DNA of 64,000 nt from Tsuneonella rigui (lineage in GTDB: Bacteria > Pseudomonadota > Alphaproteobacteria > Sphingomonadales > Sphingomonadaceae), in assembly GCF_003958625.1 (NCBI RefSeq), contig NZ_RSEL01000028.1, positions 291,501 through 355,500 on the forward strand, written 5' to 3'. The translations under genes were made by a program, and so were the position numbers. The notes under the pieces were generated by a model. It searched no databases. It was not told the DNA's origin and saw only the letters and a list, made by a program, of their open reading frames with translations. This document shows positions 1 to 8,735 of the stretch, piece after piece. Position 1 is the first letter of the stretch, and each line of letters starts with the position of its first letter.

Positions 1-2566
1 AGGCGGTCAGGTAGCCGAACCCCTTGTAGGTCGAGGAATCGACCGACGCGGCATTGGGGGTGTAGGTCGCACCCAGCTTCTCGCGCACGACGTCGATCAG
101 CCGCAACTCCATCACCGCCGCAAGCAGGTCGCGGGTCAGCGAGTCCTTGAGGTCGTGATCGTCGGTCGTCGGCCAGTTGAGCGAGATCGCGCCCTGGTCG
201 GCCGATCCGCCGTGGTAGATCGTCCTGAGCTTGCGATCGGCGGTGAACGCCACCGGCCGCACGCCGGCCACCACGGCCTCGGCCGCGCCGCGCTGAGGCA
301 GGGCGCCGAGCGTCTTGGCAACCGCCGCGATCGCCGCGTCTTGGTCGAAGTCGCCGACCAGGCCGAGCTCGATCTTGCCGCCCGCCAACTGCGGCGCGAG
401 GACCGCTTTCACATCGTCGATCGTCCGCGCTGCGAGCACCGCCGGGTCGTTGAACCCGAATCGCGCGTCCTCTCCGGTCAGAATCCACGGCACCGCCACC
501 GCGGCGAGCTGCGAAGGATTCGAGATGACGTTCTTGGCGATGACCGGGCCCATGCCGGCCCACTGCGCCTGAGTCGCCGGGTCGTAGGCCGGATCGGTCA
601 GTTCGGCGGCGAGCAGCTTCAGCTGCAGCTCAAGGTCGGCAGCGGTGGTGCCGCCGGACGCGACGATGCCATCGTCATCCACGCCGAGCCCGATGCCGAC
701 CTGCCGCCCTGCAGTAATCCGCCGCAGCTCGTCGACATTGTGCTTGCCGAGCCCACTGAGCGAGGTGAGGATCTGTACTGCGACCGGCAGTCCGGGCTGG
801 TCGGCCGGGAACACCTGCCCTCCCGAGCCGATGTCGGCGTACCAGGCGATCTTGCCGGGCTCGAAATCGGTCTTCTTGAGGTTGAGCTCGACCCCGTTGG
901 CGAAGCGGACGGTACGGATGCCGAGGTCGGCGATCATGGTGTCCGACACCACTTTGCCCGGGGCGCCGAAATCGTCGTAGGCGAACGCCTTGGTCGCTTC
1001 CTCGACCGGCGCGGTGACCGCGACCTTGGCGCTGCCGGCGAGCGCGGAGTTGATGGCGGCAATCTCGACCGGCTGCTTGGTTGCGACGTGGACCAGCGTC
1101 GGCCCGCCGTTCCACGCGGCACGGAACGCCTCGCTCGCCGCCTCGGCGGTCAGCGTCGGATCGAGCGCGTTGTAAAGCGCGAGCGTGCCGGTCGGCGACA
1201 GGAACACGCTGTCCGACAGCGAGGAGCTAGCCAGTCGATCGGCGATGGCGGCGCTCGACCGGCCACCTTCCTGCTTGACCGCGTTCTCGAGCGCGGTGCG
1301 GATGTTGGCCTTGGCCTCGGCGATCTCCGCGCCGGTGAAGCCGAACTGCACGGCGCGGCGCAGCTCCTGCTCGCCGACCGTGATTGCGGGTTGCCACATG
1401 CCGTCCTTGGCGACGACGATCATGGTCGCAGCATGCGCGCTGCGGGCAACGTCCTGCGTCGCCGCCTGGCCCAGCAGGATCGGGCTGTCAGCCTTGTGCG
1501 CGATCGTGTTGAGCCGATTGCTGAGCGCGGCGCTGGCGATCGCTTCGAGCGTCTCTCGGCGCTGCTCGGCGACGCTATTGGTCGACTTTTCGTACGGCGT
1601 CACGCGATCGAACTCGATGATTTCCGGCGTCGCGGGATCGGAGAAGGTCGCCACCTTCGCGACCTTCGCCGGGCTGATCTTGGGCATGTAGTTGGGCAGC
1701 GCGGTGCCCGTGGGCTTCCAGTTCGAGAAGCGGCTGCGCACTTCCTTCTCCATCGCGTCGACATCGAAGTCGCCGACCATCACCAGCGTAGCGCGATCGG
1801 GGCGGTAGTAGCCCTCGTAGAACGCCTTCAGCTGCGCCGCGGTTATGTTGCCGATCGATTCCGGGGTACCGGTCACGCCGGGCCCAAAGCGCGGGTCGCC
1901 GATCTGCTTGCCCAGCGCATCGATCGTGCGCCGCAGCTGCGGCACGTCGCGCACGCGGTACTCGGACAGGATGATGCCGCGCTCGCGGTCGACCGCCGCC
2001 GGGTCGAGCGTCAGCTCGGAAGCAATCTCGCGCATGAAGGTGAGCGCGCCATCGACCGTCTCCGGCTTCAGGTTGGGCAGGTCGAGCTTGTAGGTGGTGT
2101 GCTCAAGATCGGTCTCGGCATTGGTGTCCGCGCCGAACGCCAGGCCAAGCCGCTCGAGCCGCTTGACCAGTTCGCCTTCGGGAATGTTGGTCGAGCCGTT
2201 GAAGGCCATGTGCTCGAGGAAGTGCGGCGCGCCGGCCTGCGCCGGAACCGCCTCGCGCATGCCGACGTCGATCGCGAAGCGAACCACCGCCGCGCCCTTG
2301 GGCGTCTCGTTGTGCTTCAGCGCATAGCGCATGCCGTTGGGCAGCACGCCGAAGCGGACGGTCGGGTCGGCCGGTAGGTCGGCGCTGGCGAGGTTCCACG
2401 CGGGGATGCCGGTGGTGGGCGTGGCGGCGGTCGCTGCTGGCGGCGCGGCGTCCTGCGCATGGGCAGGCGTGGCGAGCACGGCAGCGCCGGCCAGCGCGAG
2501 CGCGGAAGCCTGCATCACGAACGGCAGGCGGCGCGCGCGGCGCGCGATGAAAATGCTATCCGACAT
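1..2566 (-). CDS. M16 (insulinase/pitrilysin) zinc peptidase, C-terminus cut by window edge
   Basis: Secreted or periplasmic zinc metallopeptidase of family M16. The minus frame is open from an ATG at 2566 to the window edge, about 855 codons, so the C-terminal end is missing. An AAAGGA ribosome site lies about 10 bases before the start. The N-terminus has a signal peptide (basic start, hydrophobic stretch, Ala-His-Ala-Gln cleavage site near residue 38). The inverted zinc motif HFLEH (HxxEH) is at residues 115-119, followed by the typical N-terminal M16 fold; a second, inactive-type M16 domain begins near residue 550. Family members of about 950 residues cleave peptides in the periplasm. The gene is divergent from the carboxylesterase, with a 186-base promoter region between them. 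The family call is firm; the substrate is unknown. Confidence 0.93.
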   Translation of the reverse strand, partial: MSDSIFIARRARRLPFVMQASALALAGAAVLATPAHAQDAAPPAATAATPTTGIPAWNLASADLPADPTVRFGVLPNGMRYALKHNETPKGAAVVRFAIDVGMREAVPAQAGAPHFLEHMAFNGSTNIPEGELVKRLERLGLAFGADTNAETDLEHTTYKLDLPNLKPETVDGALTFMREIASELTLDPAAVDRERGIILSEYRVRDVPQLRRTIDALGKQIGDPRFGPGVTGTPESIGNITAAQLKAFYEGYYRPDRATLVMVGDFDVDAMEKEVRSRFSNWKPTGTALPNYMPKISPAKVAKVATFSDPATPEIIEFDRVTPYEKSTNSVAEQRRETLEAIASAALSNRLNTIAHKADSPILLGQAATQDVARSAHAATMIVVAKDGMWQPAITVGEQELRRAVQFGFTGAEIAEAKANIRTALENAVKQEGGRSSAAIADRLASSSLSDSVFLSPTGTLALYNALDPTLTAEAASEAFRAAWNGGPTLVHVATKQPVEIAAINSALAGSAKVAVTAPVEEATKAFAYDDFGAPGKVVSDTMIADLGIRTVRFANGVELNLKKTDFEPGKIAWYADIGSGGQVFPADQPGLPVAVQILTSLSGLGKHNVDELRRITAGRQVGIGLGVDDDGIVASGGTTAADLELQLKLLAAELTDPAYDPATQAQWAGMGPVIAKNVISNPSQLAAVAVPWILTGEDARFGFNDPAVLAARTIDDVKAVLAPQLAGGKIELGLVGDFDQDAAIAAVAKTLGALPQRGAAEAVVAGVRPVAFTADRKLRTIYHGGSADQGAISLNWPTTDDHDLKDSLTRDLLAAVMELRLIDVVREKLGATYTPNAASVDSSTYKGFGYLTA

Positions 2567-2752
2567 GGTGGTAGTCCTTTGCGTCCCCAAGAGGGGCGCG
2601 TCATGCCAGATTTGCCCGAGTGGGGACAGGGCCGTTGGTCGAGTGCAGTGTGCCGTTCGCCCGCGTCCGGACTCGGCCATTGCACAGCGAAAGCGACGAA
2701 CGGCACAGCCCGGGCGCGTGACCTCCGCTCCATCGTCGGGCAAACTCGCCGA
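2567..2752. promoter_or_regulatory. divergent promoter region between M16 peptidase and carboxylesterase
   Basis: This 186-base spacer must hold promoters for both divergent genes. A short inverted repeat (GCGTCCCC-AAGA-GGGGCGCG) lies close to the M16 start. I could not identify clear -35/-10 boxes. Confidence 0.4.
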
Positions 2753-4237
2753 ATGCCTACCGCCAGCATTGCGCCGATCATCGACACGGAAGCCGGCCAG
2801 GTCCGCGGCTCGCTGGCCGAGGGCGTGGTGACCTATCTTGGCGTGCCGTATGCTGCGCCGCCCGAACGCTTTGTTGAGCCCCAACCGCGCGCGCCGTGGG
2901 AGGGTATACTCGAAGCGGTCGAACCGGGTCCCGCCTACCCGCACCGCGTCCGCGAGGTGCCGCAGATCGATGCAATCCCGCTCATCGGCAGCGGCAGCGA
3001 TGGCGGGGACGGCGACTACCTGCGCGCCAATATCTGGGCGCCCGAGAACGCAGCGGACGCCCCGGTCATGGTGTGGATCCACGGTGGCGGGTTCGTGGTC
3101 GGCAGCAAGGATGCGCCGGTCAGCGACGGGACCGAGTTCGCCCGCTCGGGCGTGATCTGCGTCGCGATCAACTATCGCATGGGGATCGATGGATTCTTGC
3201 CCGTGCCGGGCGCGCCGACCAACTTGGGCCTGCGCGACATGCTGTTCGCGCTCCAGTGGGTGCAGGACAACATTGCAGCGTTCGGGGGCGATCCGGCAAA
3301 CGTCACGGTGTTCGGCGAGAGCGCGGGGGCGATGGCGATCGCCGACCTCGTCACGTCGCCGCTTGCCGCAGGGCTCTTCCGCCGCGCGATCATCCAGAGC
3401 GGGCACGGGTCGATGGTGCGCGAGATTCCGGTCGTGCAGCGGCTGGTGAAGAAGCTCGCCAAAGTGCTCGGCGTGACGCCCGATGTCGCGGGCTTCCGCT
3501 CGGTGAGCGACACCGCGGCGATGAACGCGCTCGAGAAGGTCGCGCGGCCCACCGCGGTCGATTTGCGCGACGCGGCAGGGTTCGAGCCGGTCTATGGCAT
3601 CAGTCGCTTCATCCCGGTGTGGGGCGACGATGTTCTGCCGCTGAAGCCGCTCGAGGCGCTGCGGCTGGGCGCGGGCAAGGATGTCGAAGTGCTCATCGGC
3701 ACCAACACCGATGAGATGAACCTGTACTTCGTACCCACCGGGGTGCGCGGCAAGGTGCCGGGCCTGCTCGCCTGGTGGCTGGTCTCGCGCTCGCAGCCCA
3801 GGGCGCGCGCCGCGCTCAAGGCCTACGGATGGGGCCGTAAGGGAGTGCGCCCTGGCGAGGCGATGACCAAGGCGCTCACCGACCTCGTGTTCCGCTGGCC
3901 CGCGCGCCAGTATGCCGAAGCGCACAAGGGCGCGACCTGGCTCTACGAGATGGACTGGCACAGCCCCGCGTGCGGCGGCGAACTCGGCGCATGCCACGGC
4001 ATCGAGCTGCCGTTCGTGTTCAAGACGCTCGCATGCGCGACCGGCCCCCAGGGCCTTGTCGGCGAGCAGCCGCCGGCCGATCTCGCCGATCGCACACACG
4101 CAATCTGGGTCCAGTTCGCGCGCGACGGATCGCTGCCGTGGCGGCGCTTCAACGGCGACCGGCTGGTCTACCAACTCGAGGCCGGCGACACCCGCTACGA
4201 ACCGCGCATGCCCGCGGCCGACTACCTCCCCGCCTGA
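2753..4237 (+). CDS. type B carboxylesterase (alpha/beta hydrolase)
   Basis: Carboxylic ester hydrolase of the COesterase (type B) family, 494 residues. The oxyanion-hole motif HGGGF is near residue 110. The nucleophile elbow is GESAGA with Ser190, an acidic residue lies in the NTDEMN stretch near residue 322, and the catalytic His is in HGIE (His415). The frame is open further upstream to 2459, but that part overlaps the divergent promoter and does not look like an esterase; the ATG at 2753 begins right before the conserved N-terminus. No signal peptide is visible, so it is probably cytoplasmic. It lies 11 bases before the SDR gene and heads a co-directional cluster with an SDR, a TBDR and a hydroxyacid dehydrogenase, which suggests hydrolysis of an imported ester. 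Confidence 0.93.
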   Translation: MPTASIAPIIDTEAGQVRGSLAEGVVTYLGVPYAAPPERFVEPQPRAPWEGILEAVEPGPAYPHRVREVPQIDAIPLIGSGSDGGDGDYLRANIWAPENAADAPVMVWIHGGGFVVGSKDAPVSDGTEFARSGVICVAINYRMGIDGFLPVPGAPTNLGLRDMLFALQWVQDNIAAFGGDPANVTVFGESAGAMAIADLVTSPLAAGLFRRAIIQSGHGSMVREIPVVQRLVKKLAKVLGVTPDVAGFRSVSDTAAMNALEKVARPTAVDLRDAAGFEPVYGISRFIPVWGDDVLPLKPLEALRLGAGKDVEVLIGTNTDEMNLYFVPTGVRGKVPGLLAWWLVSRSQPRARAALKAYGWGRKGVRPGEAMTKALTDLVFRWPARQYAEAHKGATWLYEMDWHSPACGGELGACHGIELPFVFKTLACATGPQGLVGEQPPADLADRTHAIWVQFARDGSLPWRRFNGDRLVYQLEAGDTRYEPRMPAADYLPA

Positions 4238-4248
4238 GAGACGCTGCC

Positions 4249-5022
4249 ATGTACCTTGAGAAACTGCGGCTCGACGGCCGGACCGCGTTCGTCACCGGCG
4301 GCGCGCAGGGGATTGGCCTGTCGTGCGCTCACGCACTCGCCGAAGCGGGCGCGAAAGTAACGATCGCCGATCGTGACGAAGCCGCCCTCGCCCGCGCACA
4401 GGATGAGTTGGCGCAGGCCGGCTACACCTGTCGCGTTGCCGTGCTCGACGTCACGGACTCGGCGGCAGTCGCGGCCGCCGCTGACAAGATGCAGCGGTTC
4501 GAGGGGCGGATCGACATTCTGGTCAACAACGCCGGGATCGCCCGCAGCGAGACCGCGGCGGAGGATGTCGCCGACGAGCACTGGCTCAACGTGCTCAACG
4601 TCAATCTCAACGGCAGCTTCTGGTGCGCGCGCGCGTTCGGGCGGCACATGCTCGCCGCAGGTCGCGGGAGCATCGTTAACGTCGGCTCGATGAGCGGGTT
4701 CATCGTCAACCGCCCGCAGCCGCAAAGCTATTACAACGCCTCCAAGGCGGCCGTGCACCAGTTGACCAAGAGCCTCGCTGCCGAATGGGCCAGCCGCGGC
4801 GTGCGGGTCAACGCGGTGGCGCCGACCTATATCGCCACCCCGCTCAACGCCTTCGCCGACCAGACCAGCGAGATGTATCGCCGGTGGATCGATGGGACGC
4901 CGCAGGGCCGGCTGGGCGAGCCCGAGGAAGTGGCTTCGGTGGTGCTGTTCCTGGCGTCGGACATGGCCTCGCTGATGACCGGCAGCATCGTGCTCGCCGA
5001 TGGCGGGTACACCTGCTGGTAG
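4249..5022 (+). CDS. short-chain dehydrogenase/reductase (SDR)
   Basis: NAD(P)-dependent oxidoreductase of the classical SDR family, 257 residues, the usual length. The cofactor motif TGGAQGIG is at residues 16-23, the NNAG motif near residue 95, and the catalytic YNASK is at Tyr162-Lys166 with a Ser in GSMSG just before it. It ends with the typical ADGG segment. It starts 11 bases after the esterase stop, so the two are almost certainly co-transcribed; the SDR may oxidise the alcohol released by the esterase (inference). Acidic residues after the first Rossmann repeat (IADRD) favour NAD over NADP. Confidence 0.93.
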   Translation: MYLEKLRLDGRTAFVTGGAQGIGLSCAHALAEAGAKVTIADRDEAALARAQDELAQAGYTCRVAVLDVTDSAAVAAAADKMQRFEGRIDILVNNAGIARSETAAEDVADEHWLNVLNVNLNGSFWCARAFGRHMLAAGRGSIVNVGSMSGFIVNRPQPQSYYNASKAAVHQLTKSLAAEWASRGVRVNAVAPTYIATPLNAFADQTSEMYRRWIDGTPQGRLGEPEEVASVVLFLASDMASLMTGSIVLADGGYTCW

Positions 5023-5064
5023 GCCGATCGGCACAGCCAGTCTGACGATCGGCACAATCGCGCG

Positions 5065-5079
5065 ACCTTTCATATAGGT
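5065..5079. promoter_or_regulatory. operator-like inverted repeat ACCT-N7-AGGT upstream of the TBDR gene
   Basis: The site reads ACCTTTCATATAGGT, 54 bases before the TBDR start. The same ACCT-N7-AGGT arrangement recurs at 10016-10030, before the AraC/GntR regulator pair of the same cluster. Two matching sites at the two ends of one cluster suggest binding by one of those regulators (inference). Confidence 0.5.
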
Positions 5080-5133
5080 TCAAGAGCTGTCAGACAGGTC
5101 TCCAGGGCAACGATCCCGTGAGAGGACCTGTTT

Positions 5134-7326
5134 ATGATTCGCATTCGTCACGCTTTCCTAGCCGGCGTCGCCGCCGTCACGATTGCTCCGGCCGCTCACG
5201 CGCAGACCGCGCTCGAGGACGGCTCGACCACCAACGAGCAGACGAACGACCCCAACGCGGGCGATGTGTCGGACCCGGGCACGATCGTGGTGACGGCGCG
5301 TAAGCGCGAGGAAACGCTGCAGGACGTGCCGGTCGCGGTGACGGCGATCACCGGCGACGTGCTGTCGTCGCGCGGCATCAACTCGGTGCGCGAGGCCGCG
5401 GTGCTGGCGCCGGGCCTCAACATCAACAGCGACGGCTCGGGCCGCGCGTTCGTTGCCATCCGCGGCGTCGGGGTGACGCTGGTGCAGTCGGTGCAGCCGG
5501 GCGTCGGACTGTTCGTCGACGGCATCTATCGCCCCAACACCGCCTATCTCAACAACCCGCTGCTCGATGTGGAGCGGATCGAAGTGCTGCGCGGGCCGCA
5601 GGGCACGCTCTACGGCAAGAACACGCTCGGCGGTGCGATCAACGTCATCACCCGCCAGCCGGGCAACGAATTCGAAGGCCGCGCCAGCGCCAGCTACGCC
5701 GGGCCCGACGATCAGTTCATAGTCGCCGGCTCGATCTCCGCGCCGATCGTGCAGGACACCCTCGCGGTGCGCATCGCCGCTTCGCACCAGGAGCAGGACG
5801 GCTTCTCGACCAACACCACGCTCGGCAAGCCGGCCCAGCCGTTCAACAGCGAGTCGCTCAACGGTACCGTGCGGTTCACGCCCGGGCCGGTCGAGCTGAC
5901 CGTCAACGGCTACTACGACTGGATCCACTCGGTGAATATTCCGTACGTCCGGGTGACCGGGCCGGACGACTATTCGCGCAATCTCACCGTCAACACGCTC
6001 AACCGGGTCAACTTCCGCTACCGCGGCGTTAACGCGCGGCTGGCGGTGCCGATGGACAGCATCGGCAGCACGCTGACCCTGATCGGCGCCTACGACGCCC
6101 GTGACGCGCACAACATCGACCAGGATGTCGATTTCGGTCCGGGCAACTTCGCCCGCGCGACCGGTAACGACCAGCTCCGCACCAAGACCGCCGAGCTGCG
6201 CTTCGACAGCAAGTGGTCGGATTCGTTCTCCAGCCTGTTCGGTCTGTTTTACAGCCGCGAAGATGCCGACGCGCTCGACGTGACGACGCTGCTGCCGGCG
6301 TTCTCTGGCCTGCCGTTCAATATCGTCCGCACCACCACGGTCGACAATCAGGCCGATACTTACGCCGCGTTCGGCACCGTGTTCTGGAACCCGACCCCCG
6401 ATTGGGAAGTCGCGCTCGGACTGCGCTACGACCACGAGAACCGCACCGCCAACGGCTCGGTCGTGACTGTGCTCGGCCCGCTCGGCGCCATCGGCGGTCC
6501 GCTGCCGCAGGCGCAGATCAAGTCGAACGAGTGGCAGCCCAAGCTGACCGTCAAGCGCAACTGGACGCCGGAGCTGATGACTTACGCGTCGGTCGCGCGC
6601 GGCTATCGCGGCGGCGGCTTCAACGCCCCCACCGCGCCGACCCGGACCTACACCGGCGACAGCGCTTGGACCTACGAACTAGGCGCCAAGTATGCCTCGG
6701 ACGACCGACGCTTCAGCCTGTCGGGCGACGTGTTCTACAACGATTACAAGAACTACATCGGCCTCAACTCGATTGCACCCGCCGCAGGCGGCGGGCTCGT
6801 CACGGTCGACCTTAATACCGGCGACGTGACCAGCTACGGCGTCGAGCTCGAAGGCTACTTTAAGCCGACCCCGGCGTGGACCATCAGCGGCGGCGTGGCG
6901 CTTATGCACGCCCGGCTCGACAACGACGATGCCTATTTCGCGACCACCGGCCGCCGCCTGTCGTCGGACCGCCTGACCTTCCAGCCCGACTGGACCGCCA
7001 ACCTCGCTACGGACTACACCGTGCCGCTCGGCAACGGCGAGCTGGTGTTCAGCGCCAACGTCTCAGGCAAGGGCAAGCGTCTCGCCGCTACGCTCAACCA
7101 GACCACCCCAACCTTCCTCGACAGCTATTGGCTGACGGGCGGCTCAATCACCTACCGCACCGGTCCGATCGAAGTCGCCGCGTTCGTCACCAACGCGTTC
7201 AAGGCCAAGTACTGGGAAAGCTACATCGAGAAGACCACGCTGCAGCTCGCGGGTCTTCCGGCGTCCGATCTCGGCATCATGGGCGAAGGCCGCCGCTACG
7301 GCGTGCGCGCCAGCCTGAAGTTCTGA
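5134..7326 (+). CDS. TonB-dependent outer-membrane receptor
   Basis: Outer-membrane active transporter of 730 residues. A signal peptide ends near Ala-His-Ala-Gln at residue 24. A plug domain follows, starting with the segment IVVTARKREE and containing the conserved VLRGPQGTLYGKN stretch near residue 155. The rest is a 22-strand barrel ending in a terminal Phe (ASLKF). It is the catabolic sphingomonad type rather than a clear siderophore receptor. An AGAGGA ribosome site precedes the ATG and partly lies in a 7-bp hairpin (5094-5100 with 5125-5131) that could modulate translation. It sits between the SDR and the 2-hydroxyacid dehydrogenase and probably imports the substrate of this cluster. 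Confidence 0.95.
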   Translation: MIRIRHAFLAGVAAVTIAPAAHAQTALEDGSTTNEQTNDPNAGDVSDPGTIVVTARKREETLQDVPVAVTAITGDVLSSRGINSVREAAVLAPGLNINSDGSGRAFVAIRGVGVTLVQSVQPGVGLFVDGIYRPNTAYLNNPLLDVERIEVLRGPQGTLYGKNTLGGAINVITRQPGNEFEGRASASYAGPDDQFIVAGSISAPIVQDTLAVRIAASHQEQDGFSTNTTLGKPAQPFNSESLNGTVRFTPGPVELTVNGYYDWIHSVNIPYVRVTGPDDYSRNLTVNTLNRVNFRYRGVNARLAVPMDSIGSTLTLIGAYDARDAHNIDQDVDFGPGNFARATGNDQLRTKTAELRFDSKWSDSFSSLFGLFYSREDADALDVTTLLPAFSGLPFNIVRTTTVDNQADTYAAFGTVFWNPTPDWEVALGLRYDHENRTANGSVVTVLGPLGAIGGPLPQAQIKSNEWQPKLTVKRNWTPELMTYASVARGYRGGGFNAPTAPTRTYTGDSAWTYELGAKYASDDRRFSLSGDVFYNDYKNYIGLNSIAPAAGGGLVTVDLNTGDVTSYGVELEGYFKPTPAWTISGGVALMHARLDNDDAYFATTGRRLSSDRLTFQPDWTANLATDYTVPLGNGELVFSANVSGKGKRLAATLNQTTPTFLDSYWLTGGSITYRTGPIEVAAFVTNAFKAKYWESYIEKTTLQLAGLPASDLGIMGEGRRYGVRASLKF

Positions 7327-7331
7327 CCGTC

Positions 7332-8735
7332 ATGTCGGCGTCCGCCCCCGCGGCGGCCCGCGTGCCGCTTCCACAAGGTTTCCTTAGCCAGCTGGAGGAG
7401 CGCTTCGGCGCGAACCTCCAGACCGGTGCGGCGATCCTGGAGCAACACGGATCGAGCGAATCGCACTTCGAGGCGATGCTCCCCGATGCTGTGGTGTTCG
7501 CCGAAAGCCGGGACGACGTCGTCGCGCTGGTGAACCTGTGCCGCGAGGCGAGCGTGCCGATCGTGCCGTTCGGCGCAGGCACCTCGATCGAGGGCAACGC
7601 GGCGGCGGTGCGCGGCGGCGTGTCGCTCGACCTGACGCGGATGGACAAGATCGTCGCGGTCAATGCCGAGGACTTCGACTGCGTGGTCCAGCCAGGCGTG
7701 CGGCGCGAGGAGCTGAACCTGCACCTGCGCGACCAGGGCCTGTTCTTTCCGATCGATCCCGGCGCCAATGCGACCCTCGGCGGGATGGCTTCGACCCGGG
7801 CGAGCGGCACGAACGCGGTGCGATATGGCACGATGAAGGACGCGGTCCTGAGCCTCGAGGTGGTAACCCCGCAGGGCGAGGTGATCCGCACCGCTCGCCG
7901 GGCGCGCAAGTCCGCCGCGGGCTACGATCTCACCCGGCTTTATGTGGGGTCGGAGGGCACGCTCGGGATCATCACCGAGGTGACGCTGCGGCTGCACCCC
8001 ATCCCGGAGGCGATTTCCGCCGCGGTGTGCAGCTTCGACACTCTCAAGGGTGCGGTCGATACCGTGGTCCAGTCGATCCAGTGCGGCATTCCGCTGGCAC
8101 GGGTCGAAATCCTCGACGCGCTGCAGATGCGCGCGGTCAACCGCTGGTCGAAGCTCGACTACCCCGAAGCGCCGACGCTGTTCTTCGAATTCCACGGCAG
8201 CGAGAACCACGTCGCCGAGCAGGTCGAGACGGTGAAGGCGCTCGCCGAAGCCAATGGCGGCGGCGAGTTCGCGTGGTCCAACCGGCCCGAGGAGCGCAGC
8301 AAGCTGTGGCGCGCCCGGCACGAGGCCTATTACGCCGCGGTCAACCTGCGCGAAGGCGCGGTCGGCTGGGCGACCGACGTGTGCGTGCCGATGAGCCGCC
8401 TCGCCGAGTGCATCACCGAGACGCAAGCCGATCTCGCCGGAGCGAGCATGCCGGCGACCATCCTCGGTCACGTGGGCGACGGCAACTTCCACGTGGTGTT
8501 CTCGCTCGATCCCAATTCGGCGGACGAGTTGGCCGAAGTGTCGGCGCTCAACGCCCGCCTAGTGGAACGTGCGCTGGCGATGGACGGCACCTGCACCGGC
8601 GAGCACGGCATCGGTCTCGGCAAGCAGGAATGGCTGGTTGCGGAACTGGGCGACGCGGTCGAGCAGATGCGCGTGATCAAGCGCGCGATGGATCCGCAGA
8701 ACATCCTCAACCCCGGCAAGATCTTTTCGCTGTGA
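7332..8735 (+). CDS. FAD-binding D-2-hydroxyacid dehydrogenase (D-lactate dehydrogenase/GlcD type)
   Basis: Flavin-linked oxidation of a D-2-hydroxyacid to the 2-oxoacid, passing electrons to the respiratory chain. It has 467 residues. The N-terminal PCMH FAD-binding domain contains VPFGAGTSIEGN near residue 77 and the DPGANATLGG and YVGSEGTLGIITE stretches. The C-terminal FAD-oxidase domain contains GHVGDGNFH (379-387) and GEHGIGLGK. It starts 5 bases after the TBDR stop. The family covers D-lactate, glycolate, D-2-hydroxyglutarate and branched D-2-hydroxyacids; the sequence alone does not decide between them. In this cluster it probably oxidises the acid part of the ester (inference). Confidence 0.92.
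   Translation: MSASAPAAARVPLPQGFLSQLEERFGANLQTGAAILEQHGSSESHFEAMLPDAVVFAESRDDVVALVNLCREASVPIVPFGAGTSIEGNAAAVRGGVSLDLTRMDKIVAVNAEDFDCVVQPGVRREELNLHLRDQGLFFPIDPGANATLGGMASTRASGTNAVRYGTMKDAVLSLEVVTPQGEVIRTARRARKSAAGYDLTRLYVGSEGTLGIITEVTLRLHPIPEAISAAVCSFDTLKGAVDTVVQSIQCGIPLARVEILDALQMRAVNRWSKLDYPEAPTLFFEFHGSENHVAEQVETVKALAEANGGGEFAWSNRPEERSKLWRARHEAYYAAVNLREGAVGWATDVCVPMSRLAECITETQADLAGASMPATILGHVGDGNFHVVFSLDPNSADELAEVSALNARLVERALAMDGTCTGEHGIGLGKQEWLVAELGDAVEQMRVIKRAMDPQNILNPGKIFSL

Noticed and set aside
155-2377. 740-codon open frame on the plus strand
   Set aside because: It is the antisense shadow of the M16 peptidase: Arg/Asp/Gly-rich translation without any domain, while the minus strand has signal peptide and HxxEH motif.
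7296-8492. 398-codon minus-strand frame
   Set aside because: Antisense to the FAD-linked dehydrogenase; composition is typical of GC-rich shadow frames.
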